From assembly GCA_003446735.1 (NCBI GenBank), contig DMCJ01000142.1:1-13685 (forward strand): a DNA stretch of 13,685 nucleotides. Direction: 5' to 3'. Below are positions 1 through 5,728 of the stretch, piece after piece. The position numbers and the translations under genes were made by a program. Below the pieces are notes generated by a model, which was given only the letters and a program-made list of their open reading frames with translations, ran no database searches and was not told the DNA's origin. Position 1 is the stretch's first letter. Each line of letters begins with the position of its first letter. Origin of the DNA: Lachnospiraceae bacterium. GTDB lineage: Bacteria > Bacillota > Clostridia > Lachnospirales > Lachnospiraceae.

Positions 1-670
1 TCTGAAGATAATAAAGCCTGTCGGCAATCTCTTTGTCATTTACAACAACAAACCCGGATATCGTATCGCTGTGTCCGCCTAAGTACTTCGTTCCGCTATG
101 GATAACGATATCGGCGCCAAGTGTAAGAGGCCTTTGAAGATAAGGCGTTAAAAAAGTATTATCTACGATCGTAAGCTTACCTTTAGCCTTAGCAACTTTT
201 GCTACCGCTTCGATATCCGTTACGGTAAGCAGCGGATTGGCCGGAGTCTCGATATAGACCGCTTTCACATCATCGGTTATCGCCGCTTCAACTTTTTTAA
301 CATCAGATGTATCAACTATCTCATAGGTTATCCCGAAATTCTTAAATACATTATCAAGGATGCGGAAAGTCCCGCCGTAGATATTATCCGATACTACGAG
401 CTTATCCCCGCTCTTAAAAAGCGAAAGCACCGTATTTATTGCAGCCAGTCCGGACGCAAATGCAAGTCCGTATTTGCCCTCTTCAAGATCGGCGATCAGC
501 TTCTCGACTGCCGCTCTTGTCGGATTACCTGTCCTTGAATATTCCCAGCCTCTGTCTTTTCCGAGGCCGTCCTGTTTGTATGTGGAGGTCTGATAAACGG
601 GAACATTTACCGCACCGGTAGTCTCATCTCCGTCTATTCCTCCGTGTATGAGCAATGACTCTATTTTCAT
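1..670 (-). CDS. mccB: Cystathionine gamma-lyase/gamma-synthase family PLP enzyme, 3' end outside window
   Basis: The first 223 residues of a Cys/Met-metabolism PLP enzyme are present; a full member is about 380 residues, so the C-terminal 40% lies beyond the left edge. Visible landmarks are the N-terminal HGGIDGDETTGAV block (9-21), YSRTGNPT (44-51, which binds the PLP phosphate), the VDNTF strand with D170 that contacts the pyridine nitrogen, and SGTKYLGGHSD with Schiff-base Lys195. The N-terminus resembles Bacillus MccB (reverse transsulfuration, cystathionine to cysteine) more than MetB, but the two cannot be separated firmly from this part. The start ATG overlaps the TGA of the scaffold gene as ATGA (667-670), so translation is coupled. 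The gene is third in the iscS operon and probably supplies cysteine, the sulfur donor for IscS. O-acetylhomoserine sulfhydrylase or methionine gamma-lyase remain possible. Confidence 0.88.
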   Translation of the reverse strand, partial: MKIESLLIHGGIDGDETTGAVNVPVYQTSTYKQDGLGKDRGWEYSRTGNPTRAAVEKLIADLEEGKYGLAFASGLAAINTVLSLFKSGDKLVVSDNIYGGTFRILDNVFKNFGITYEIVDTSDVKKVEAAITDDVKAVYIETPANPLLTVTDIEAVAKVAKAKGKLTIVDNTFLTPYLQRPLTLGADIVIHSGTKYLGGHSDTISGFVVVNDKEIADRLYYLQ

Positions 671-1053
671 TTTTCTTCCTCACCTTTTCTCTTTTCATAA
701 TCTTCAAGTGCCGACTGTATCGCTTCCTCTGCAAGGACCGAACAGTGTATCTTGTAATCGGGAAGTCCGTCGAGCGCTTCGGCGACCGCCTGGTTCGTAA
801 GCTTCATGGCCTCCGAAACCGGCTTTCCTTTTATGAGCTCGGTTGCCATTGAGCTGGATGCTATCGCGCTCCCGCATCCGAAAGTCTCAAATTTAACATC
901 CTCTATCACATCATTTTCGATCTTTAAATACATCTTCATGATGTCGCCGCACTTGGCGTTTCCGACCTCGCCGATGCCGTTTGCATCCTCTATGACTCCC
1001 ACATTTCTGGGATTTCTGAAGTGGTCCATTACTTTTTCACTGTATAATGCCAT
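667..1053 (-). CDS. iscU: Fe-S cluster scaffold protein, IscU/NifU N-terminal type
   Basis: A 128-residue protein on which nascent [2Fe-2S]/[4Fe-4S] clusters are assembled in the cytoplasm with sulfur from the adjacent desulfurase. The three conserved ligand cysteines are visible: Cys35 in NAKCGD (with Asp37), Cys60 in FGCGSA and Cys104 in KIHCSVLAEEAI. The length matches stand-alone IscU or the N-terminal domain of NifU. There is no C-terminal Nfu domain and no central [2Fe-2S] ferredoxin-like domain. The LPDYKIHCSVLAEEAI ending resembles the NifU-type scaffolds of clostridia rather than enterobacterial IscU, which has an LPPVKLHC form. The start follows an AAGGAGAA site (complement of about 1060-1068). 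It lies 41 bases after iscS and overlaps the next gene by 4 bases. The C-terminus is a short charged tail (KRKGEEEK). Confidence 0.95.
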   Translation of the reverse strand: MALYSEKVMDHFRNPRNVGVIEDANGIGEVGNAKCGDIMKMYLKIENDVIEDVKFETFGCGSAIASSSMATELIKGKPVSEAMKLTNQAVAEALDGLPDYKIHCSVLAEEAIQSALEDYEKRKGEEEK

Positions 1054-1094
1054 GGTACATTCTCCTTACTCTGTAAATCAGTCTTTCAGCCTTT

Positions 1095-2279
1095 TTATAA
1101 TATAAATTCCTTCTTACCTTCCTTAAGATCTCTCCAAACCGGAGAAAAACTCCTTAAGTACTCAACAACTTCCTTAACCGAGGTAATGATCTTTTCCACT
1201 TCTTCGTCCGTTATCTCTTCGTTGATGCTTAGCCGGAGTGAACCGTGAGCCACATCATGAACACGGCCTATCGCAAGAAGCACATGGCTGGGGTCCAAAG
1301 ACCCCGAGGTACAGGCGCTTCCGGATGAAGCGGCTATGCCCTTATCATCCAAAAGAAGCAGGAGTGATTCACCCTCGATACCTTCGAAACAGAAATTAAC
1401 ATTTCCGGGAAGTCTCTTTTTTGCATCTCCGTTTAATGCGCTGTGCTCGATGCTGCCAAGGCCTTCCATAAGTCTGTCTCTCTTTTGCCTTGTTATCTCA
1501 GCTCTTGTATCCATATCCGTAACGGCTTCGTTTAAAGCAACTGCCATCGCGGCGATACCGGGAAGATTCTCGGTCCCGGCTCTCTTGCCTCTTTCCTGAG
1601 CCCCGCCGTTAATAAGATTTGATAAATAAATCCCTTTTTTTACATATAAGAATCCGACGCCTTTTGGTCCGTGGAATTTATGGGCCGATGCCGAAAGCAT
1701 GTCGATATTGTCATCTGCGACGTTTACCGGAACATGCCCTATCGCCTGAACCGCATCGGTATGGAAAAATACATTCCTTTCGCGGCAGATCGCACCTATT
1801 TCCCTGATGGGCTGGATCGTTCCGATCTCGTTATTTGCAAACATCACGGTAACTAAGATCGTATCTTCTCTTATCGCATCCGCAACTTCCTGCGGTCTTA
1901 CAAGCCCGTCCTCATGAACATCAAGGAGCGTTATCTCAAAGCCCTCTTTTTTCAGCTTATCAAGAGTATGAAGTACTGCGTGATGTTCAAATGCCGTGGA
2001 AATGATATGCTTTTTCCCTTTGATCTTTCCGAATTCGGCCGCGGATAATATCGCATGATTATCAGCTTCGCTTCCGCCCGATGTAAAATATATCTCTCTG
2101 ACATCAGCTCCGATAACGGCAGCCACTTCCTCCCTCGCGTTTTCAAGTATTTCCTTTGCTCTCTGACCGAAAGTATAAAGGCTTGACGGATTGCCGTAAT
2201 TTTCCTTAGCCACCTTAACCATCTCATTTATCGCCGCATCACTCATCCTCGTGGTCGCGGCATTATCTGCATATATCAT
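1095..2279 (-). CDS. iscS: Cysteine desulfurase IscS/NifS
   Basis: A 394-residue PLP enzyme that converts L-cysteine to L-alanine and passes the sulfur, as a persulfide, to the scaffold encoded next door. Landmarks: YADNAATT (3-10), TSGGSEADN (66-74), the His pair in FEHHAV (99-100), HTDAVQA (173-179) with the PLP-ring Asp175, the Schiff-base Lys201 in SAHKFHGPKG, and the active-site loop SSGSACTSGS with catalytic Cys323. The residues around Cys323 are typical of group I (NifS/IscS) rather than SufS. Length is normal. A GAAAGGAAC ribosome site lies just upstream of the ATG. It is the first gene of the iscS-iscU-mccB operon and sits behind a consensus promoter at 2374-2402. No Rrf2-family (IscR/CymR) regulator gene is next to it, unlike many isc operons. 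Confidence 0.96.
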   Translation of the reverse strand: MIYADNAATTRMSDAAINEMVKVAKENYGNPSSLYTFGQRAKEILENAREEVAAVIGADVREIYFTSGGSEADNHAILSAAEFGKIKGKKHIISTAFEHHAVLHTLDKLKKEGFEITLLDVHEDGLVRPQEVADAIREDTILVTVMFANNEIGTIQPIREIGAICRERNVFFHTDAVQAIGHVPVNVADDNIDMLSASAHKFHGPKGVGFLYVKKGIYLSNLINGGAQERGKRAGTENLPGIAAMAVALNEAVTDMDTRAEITRQKRDRLMEGLGSIEHSALNGDAKKRLPGNVNFCFEGIEGESLLLLLDDKGIAASSGSACTSGSLDPSHVLLAIGRVHDVAHGSLRLSINEEITDEEVEKIITSVKEVVEYLRSFSPVWRDLKEGKKEFIL

Positions 2280-2373
2280 AGTGTTCCTTTCTTCCTATAA
2301 AAGTTTCTGCGCATTCCCGCATTGCACTTTGTTTTAAAGCTTTTTTTCAGTATCGATTTCATGTGTCCTGCTC

Positions 2374-2402
2374 ATTATATTCCTATTCGCCTACTGTGTC
2401 AA
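2374..2402 (-). promoter_or_regulatory. Consensus sigma-A promoter of the iscS operon
   Basis: On the minus strand the -35 is TTGACA (complement of 2397-2402) and the -10 is TATAAT (complement of 2374-2379), both exact, with an optimal 17-base spacer. Transcription would begin near 2367, leaving a leader of about 87 bases before the iscS ATG. The leader shows no convincing riboswitch or T-box fold and no strong hairpin. Such an ideal core promoter usually needs a repressor for control; a candidate dyad overlaps the -35 at 2382-2406. Confidence 0.85.
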
Positions 2403-2406
2403 TAGG
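2382..2406. promoter_or_regulatory. Candidate operator: 6-bp inverted repeat over the iscS -35
   Basis: CCTATT (2382-2387) and AATAGG (2401-2406) are perfect inverted arms separated by 13 bases, giving a 25-bp dyad that covers the -35 and most of the spacer. Its size suits a dimeric winged-helix repressor such as an Rrf2-family protein (IscR or CymR), but the identity of the regulator is a guess. Six-base arms can also occur by chance. Confidence 0.35.
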
Positions 2407-2489
2407 TTTTATAAATCCTTTGAATATTATGTCGAAAGGTTTGGGTCAAAGTGATTCGGTAAAAGTGTTTAGATAAAAAATAAGCAGAT

Positions 2490-2527
2490 AAAAAAAGACC
2501 AGCTACAGGTTTATCCCATAGCTGATC
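2490..2527 (-). terminator. Rho-independent terminator of the broken chemotaxis receptor gene
   Basis: On the minus strand a 9-bp stem (GATCAGCTA pairing with TAGCTGGTC, one G-U pair) closes a 13-base loop and is followed directly by seven T residues. It lies about 70 bases after the receptor stop codon and upstream of the iscS promoter, so it insulates the two. It has no T-tract on the plus strand and so acts only in one direction. Bases 2403-2489 between terminator and promoter hold nothing else recognisable. Confidence 0.8.
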
Positions 2528-2540
2528 CTCACCATGTTAT

Positions 2541-2590
2541 TTCCGATATGTTCCGATTTATTCGGATCTGTCCCGATATCTGGCGATAGT
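2541..2590. repeat. Five degenerate 10-bp tandem units, consensus TTCCGATATG
   Basis: Successive 10-base blocks read TTCCGATATG, TTCCGATTTA, TTCGGATCTG, TCCCGATATC and TGGCGATAGT. Units 2 to 4 match the consensus at 8 of 10 positions and unit 5 at 6 of 10. The core CGAT or GGAT recurs once per helical turn. Units 2-3 also form a small dyad, TCCGA-TTTAT-TCGGA (2552-2566). The block lies between the receptor stop and its terminator. Its role is unknown; it may be a decayed repeat or a phased binding array. Confidence 0.5.
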
Positions 2591-2598
2591 TTTATGAT

Positions 2599-2844
2599 CT
2601 AAATATATGATTTTAACTCTTCAGCATCTGCATTTAATTCGGTCACAAGTGTATTTATATGCTCAACGATCTGCTTGTTCTGCTCACTGCTGTCGTATGT
2701 ATTGCTTGCATGAGCAGTAACCTCTTCGGTTATGGCCGATATGGTCTGGATGGAATTGACGATCTCATCGTTTGCCATAGCGAGGTTGCTGACGCTTATG
2801 TTCATTCCCTCGGAGCGCTGGATTATCTCTTTAACGAATGGCTG
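2599..2844 (-). pseudogene. C-terminal remnant of a methyl-accepting chemotaxis protein
   Basis: Only the last 81 residues of a chemotaxis receptor signalling domain are open, starting PFVKEIIQRSEGMN and running through ISAITEEVTAHASNTYDSSEQNKQ to the end. The heptad-like pattern, the ITEEVTAHA segment (TISAxxEE is common near methylation helices) and the C-terminal position are typical of MCPs, which are normally 500-700 residues. The frame meets TGA at 2845-2847 and receptor-like sequence stops there. The HAMP, transmembrane, sensor and hairpin-tip regions are all absent. The first available ATG (2805) has no ribosome site, so it is unlikely to be translated. Its terminator at 2490-2527 is intact. 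The break abuts the upstream region of the plus-strand HTH/kinase module, suggesting that arrival of the module or an associated deletion removed the front of the gene. Confidence 0.75.
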
Positions 2845-2870
2845 TCAGAAATGATCATTTTGAATAAAAG

Positions 2871-2885
2871 TCACATATTTTGTGA
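2871..2885. promoter_or_regulatory. Distal operator copy, TCACATATTTTGTGA
   Basis: A 15-bp palindrome with perfect arms TCACA and TGTGA around TATTT. An identical copy begins exactly 33 bp downstream, about three helical turns away, so both would face the same side of the DNA. It lies just upstream of the proposed -35 of the HTH/kinase operon. The likely binder is the HTH protein encoded by the first gene, by analogy with autoregulated toxin-antitoxin operons. That assignment is inferred. Confidence 0.7.
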
Positions 2886-2895
2886 TATTTTTGTA

Positions 2896-2924
2896 TTGAT
2901 TTGTCACATATTTTGTGATTTAAT
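2896..2924 (+). promoter_or_regulatory. Probable promoter of the HTH/kinase module
   Basis: TTGATT (2896-2901, 4 of 6) and TTTAAT (2919-2924, 5 of 6) are spaced by 17 bases. The proximal palindrome 2904-2918 fills that spacer almost completely, so a bound repressor would exclude polymerase. Transcription would start about 2930-2931, right at the ATG of the HTH gene, implying a leaderless message. Other hexamer pairs in this AT-rich stretch are possible. Confidence 0.5.
2904..2918. promoter_or_regulatory. Proximal operator copy, TCACATATTTTGTGA
   Basis: Exact duplicate of the 15-bp palindrome at 2871-2885. It sits in the spacer between the proposed -35 and -10 and ends 12 bases before the HTH gene start. 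Paired identical sites in helical phase suggest cooperative binding by the HTH protein, perhaps in complex with the kinase. Confidence 0.7.
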
Positions 2925-2930
2925 ATATAT

Positions 2931-3512
2931 ATGAATAAGAATACTTCCAATAAACAAAATAGATTTGCGCTCAGGGAACATATTACCGGCGCAGATATAA
3001 GGCAGCTTCGCAAGGATCTTTCCATGACCCAGATAGAACTGGCCTCTTTCTTAAGGTGCTCCAAGAGGACCGTCGAAAATTGGGAATCCAGGCCGTATCC
3101 CATAACAGGTCCCATTGTAACACTCTTTGAGATCCTGCTTCGAGACCCTGATCTGGTATCCTATTATAAGATCCCCGATACCTCTTACAGATTAAGACTT
3201 CATTATATGCATGATGATATGGTCTGCTCGATAATAGACGTTAATGAACTTCAAAGAAAAGTCAGAGTCAGAAATTACACCGACAATCCGCTGCTTCGCG
3301 CGTTTGGTGTTAATACCGAGCCGGATTATTCCGATTACGAGGAATTTCTTGAGTCCCGCTGCTTTCCCAAAAGCAGAGACAAAATGAAGCTGGAATTAAA
3401 ACGTCTCGGCCTTCCTTTTTATGATCCCATCATGATAATCGAAAAAACCGGTGGCCGTGTAGAAGGAGACAGATTTCATATTCGAATCGAACACATGACA
3501 GGCGGTGAATAA
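2931..3512 (+). CDS. HTH transcriptional regulator with a HipA-associated C-terminal domain
   Basis: A 193-residue cytoplasmic protein. Residues about 19-57 form a helix-turn-helix of the HigA/MqsA type (IRQLRKDLSMTQIELASFL, then CSKRTVENWES), followed by a PITGPIVTLFEILLRDPDLV dimerisation-like helix (57-76). Residues about 86-187 are a second domain with LESRCFPKSRD (140-150) and a closing GRVEGDRFHIRI. From memory this resembles the N-terminal part of larger clostridial HipA-like kinases, where an R-x-[IF]-P-x-S-R motif precedes a D-x-[FYW]-[WH]-I motif; I could not search to confirm. It would then be a fusion of a HipB-like DNA binder with a HipS-like partner domain. The TAA is followed immediately by the kinase ATG. 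No ribosome site precedes the ATG at 2931, in keeping with a leaderless message. Likely role: operon repressor and antitoxin or partner of the kinase. Confidence 0.75.
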   Translation: MNKNTSNKQNRFALREHITGADIRQLRKDLSMTQIELASFLRCSKRTVENWESRPYPITGPIVTLFEILLRDPDLVSYYKIPDTSYRLRLHYMHDDMVCSIIDVNELQRKVRVRNYTDNPLLRAFGVNTEPDYSDYEEFLESRCFPKSRDKMKLELKRLGLPFYDPIMIIEKTGGRVEGDRFHIRIEHMTGGE

Positions 3513-4331
3513 ATGGTTGAATTATTTGAAAATGAGATTGAAGAAGAAAACCGACAGTCTTCAAAAGGAAACCAGCTTAAATTTCGCCGTAATGATACAT
3601 GGTATAAAGCTGATTACCTTGGGTATGAAGGCCTGGCAGAATATGTGATATCCAAGCTTCTGAAAAAATCAACTCTTTCTCCCGAGGAGTATGTTGATTA
3701 TGACCTGGACGAGATTTCTTATAAAAGTAATATTTATAAGGCATGTAAGAGCACGGATTTTACTGATGGCTGGGAGCTCATCACTTTGGAGCGTCTTTTT
3801 AAGAACACATATGGATATGGGTTAAACAGCATAATATACAAGACCCCTGACCGCTCTGACAGGCTTAAGATACTTACACAGCAGGTCGAACGGACCACAG
3901 GGATCAAGGACTTCGGAATATACATGAGCAAGCTTCTTACTATAGATGCTTTTTTCCTGAATGAGGATCGTCACACTCATAATATCGCAGTGCTGACAAA
4001 GGGTGGAAATAAATTTAAATTGGCGCCTGTTTTTGATAACGGCGCCGGCTTATGTTCCGATACAACTATGGATTATCCCATGGGCTTAAATCCCATTGAC
4101 ATTATAAAGACCGTAAGATCCAAAACCTTCTGCGACAGTTTTGATGAGCAACTTGATATTGCGGAGATCCTTTACGGTGATAACCTTCATTTCGACTTTG
4201 ATTATAACGATGTTACATCGATCATGGATAATGCTGACATTTATGATGAGTCGGTTAAAAAACGTGTGACCACTATCATCATGCAACAGCGGCATAAATA
4301 TACTTACCTGTTCAAAAAAGCTGCTATCTGA
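3513..4331 (+). CDS. Stand-alone HipA-like serine/threonine kinase (putative toxin)
   Basis: A 272-residue protein with the HipA kinase core. SSKGNQLK (16-23) fits the HipA Gly-rich loop S-x-x-G-x-Q-x-K, whose serine is the autophosphorylation site in E. coli HipA, so Ser16 or Ser17 may serve here. Lys32 in WYKADYLGYEG may be the ATP-binding lysine. EDRHTHN (151-157) gives catalytic Asp152 and Asn157, and APVFDNG (171-177) gives the metal-binding Asp175. The protein starts almost at the Gly-rich loop, so the N-terminal subdomain of classical HipA (about 440 residues) is missing, as in HipT of tripartite HipBST systems and in H. pylori CtkA. It begins on the base after the upstream stop codon, so translation is coupled. 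HipA and HipT phosphorylate aminoacyl-tRNA synthetases; the target here is unknown. All key residues look intact, so it is probably active. Confidence 0.78.
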   Translation: MVELFENEIEEENRQSSKGNQLKFRRNDTWYKADYLGYEGLAEYVISKLLKKSTLSPEEYVDYDLDEISYKSNIYKACKSTDFTDGWELITLERLFKNTYGYGLNSIIYKTPDRSDRLKILTQQVERTTGIKDFGIYMSKLLTIDAFFLNEDRHTHNIAVLTKGGNKFKLAPVFDNGAGLCSDTTMDYPMGLNPIDIIKTVRSKTFCDSFDEQLDIAEILYGDNLHFDFDYNDVTSIMDNADIYDESVKKRVTTIIMQQRHKYTYLFKKAAI

Positions 4332-4337
4332 TCATAT

Positions 4338-4463
4338 TCATTTATCTTTCTCAGCGCTTTCAGCATTCTCCAAGTACGCTTCAACCTCTTCGTCCGAAAT
4401 ATAAACTTATCTTCCTGATTTAATCTTCAAAATATATATTTGATCACCTACCAATTCTATCAT
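4338..4463 (-). pseudogene. Small interrupted frame, possible excisionase-like remnant
   Basis: On the minus strand 42 codons read MIELVGDQIYILKIKSGR, then TAA (4407-4409), then VYISDEEVEAYLENAESAEKDK and a stop. The pattern of a basic SGR followed by an aliphatic-I-S-D-E-E-V-E-x-Y-L-E helix recalls the end of excisionase/MerR-like small DNA-binding proteins. A single base change at the TAA would join both halves. No ribosome site precedes the ATG. This could equally be chance open sequence in the gap between the convergent kinase and hydrolase genes. No clear terminator for either neighbour is visible in this gap. Confidence 0.25.
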
Positions 4464-4482
4464 ATTTTTTAAGATGTGACAC

Positions 4483-4980
4483 TCAAACCTTTTTAAATCT
4501 GAGTCTGCAGGTGGGAAGGCCGTCTGCGATTGTACCCTCTAAGGTAAACTGAAGGCAGGGGAACTGCTTTGCAAATTCTCTGTCGCCTTCCATCGTGACA
4601 TCGCAAAGATGCGCGATCTCTTCATCGCTCCTACCCTGCTTCTTCCACTCCGTAACATAGGGGCAGTAATGGAAGTCTATATTAAGCTCTTCTTCGTTAT
4701 TATCAACGATCTCCATCTCGAAAAGATCCTTGTTGTGATCGGTCCCAAAGAGCGATCTGAATTCATCGAAACTGTCGGGATCTTTCATCGCCTCTCTCAT
4801 ATGGATTGCATTGTCCTTTCCGTAATGAGCGATGGCTCTTCTTGCAAAATCATCGGATATGCCGTCCTTTGCGGCTTCATCGATCATGTTTGAGATCGTG
4901 GCGGCTCTTCTGGCGCTGATATCCCTGGTCCCGTTTACGGCAGGATTTACGATTGAAGGTACGTTTGTTTCAAATGACAT
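4483..4980 (-). CDS. L-2-amino-thiazoline-4-carboxylic acid (ATC) hydrolase family protein
   Basis: A 165-residue cytoplasmic protein whose C-terminal half, HYCPYVTEWKKQGRSDEEIA followed by HLCDVTMEGDREFAKQFP, fits the ATC hydrolase family as I remember it. In Pseudomonas the characterised member opens the thiazoline ring of L-ATC to S-carbamoyl-cysteine, on the way to L-cysteine. Cys106 (HYCP), Cys126-Asp127 and Glu131-Gly-Asp133 are the prominent conserved-looking positions; further cysteines are at 142 and 158. The N-terminal half is helical and rich in Ala/Arg. It is the last gene of the amino-acid ABC operon; its ATG lies inside the ATPase gene (11-base overlap) behind a GGAGAGGAG site, so it is made together with the transporter. 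Many family members in anaerobes are uncharacterised, so the exact substrate is uncertain. Confidence 0.75.
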   Translation of the reverse strand: MSFETNVPSIVNPAVNGTRDISARRAATISNMIDEAAKDGISDDFARRAIAHYGKDNAIHMREAMKDPDSFDEFRSLFGTDHNKDLFEMEIVDNNEEELNIDFHYCPYVTEWKKQGRSDEEIAHLCDVTMEGDREFAKQFPCLQFTLEGTIADGLPTCRLRFKKV

Positions 4981-5728
4981 ATTCTATACTCCTCTCCGGC
5001 AATAATGCACTTAAGAATTTTATTGTTTCGGGGTTCTTCGGTCTGTCGATGACATCCTTCGCGCTGCCTTCTTCGACCACAACCCCGTCTTTCATGAAGA
5101 TCACACGATCCGCCACTTCCCTGGCAAATGCTATCTCATGGGTCACCACGATCATCGTGATACCCGTCTTTGCGATATCTTTTAAGATATCAAGAACATC
5201 ACTCACAAGTTCCGGATCGAGCGCCGATGTAGGCTCATCAAGAAGTACCACCTTGGGATTTGCGGCAAGTGCGCGGCATATGCCGATCCTTTGCTGCTGA
5301 CCTCCCGAAAGTGCTGAAGGATAACTTCCTTCCTTATCGAGCATCTTTACTTTTGCAAGAAGTTCCCGCCCTCTTTTTTCGGCCTCATCCCTCGGGATCC
5401 TGTGGACTTTTATCATCCCCTCGGTAATATTTTCAAGCGCTGTCTTATTGTGAAAAAGATTGTAGCTCTGGAAGACCATTCCTGTCTTTCTTCGAAGCGT
5501 CCTGACATCTTTTGCCGAATGCTTTTTGGAATCGACTTTAAATCCGTCGATCTCGACCGTTCCCTCATCTGCGGCATTAAGGAAATTGATCGTACGAAGA
5601 AGCGTTGTCTTTCCCGATCCCGAAGGTCCCAGGATTACGACCACTTCACCTTCTTTTACGGACAGATCCACGCCATTAAGTATCTCTTTTCCGCCGAGTT
5701 TCTTTTTTATTCCCTTAAGCTCTACCAT
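4970..5728 (-). CDS. ABC transporter ATPase, polar amino acid/cystine type
   Basis: A 252-residue nucleotide-binding subunit that powers the importer formed with the two permeases upstream. It has Walker A GPSGSGKT (34-41), the Q-loop Gln87 in MVFQSYNLF, signature LSGGQQQR (140-147), Walker B VVLLDEP (160-166, Glu165 catalytic), the D-loop SALD and switch His197. FQSYNLFxHxTALEN and the overall length are typical of the GlnQ/HisP/TcyC/TcyN family. There is no C-terminal regulatory domain, unlike the MetN gene in this window. It overlaps the preceding permease by 14 bases and the following hydrolase by 11. An AAAGGAGG site lies 11 bases before the ATG. Cystine specificity is inferred from the ATC hydrolase and the neighbouring cysteine genes. 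Confidence 0.93.
   Translation of the reverse strand: MVELKGIKKKLGGKEILNGVDLSVKEGEVVVILGPSGSGKTTLLRTINFLNAADEGTVEIDGFKVDSKKHSAKDVRTLRRKTGMVFQSYNLFHNKTALENITEGMIKVHRIPRDEAEKRGRELLAKVKMLDKEGSYPSALSGGQQQRIGICRALAANPKVVLLDEPTSALDPELVSDVLDILKDIAKTGITMIVVTHEIAFAREVADRVIFMKDGVVVEEGSAKDVIDRPKNPETIKFLSALLPERSIEYVI

Noticed and set aside
2599..2805. The 68-codon frame as a genuine small gene
   Set aside because: No ribosome site precedes the ATG, and the receptor-like sequence continues upstream of it to a stop, showing a truncated larger gene.
4417..4445. AT-rich inverted repeat in the kinase/hydrolase gap as a terminator
   Set aside because: The near-palindrome TCAAA-ATATATA-TTTGA has only a weak AT stem and no following T-tract on either strand.
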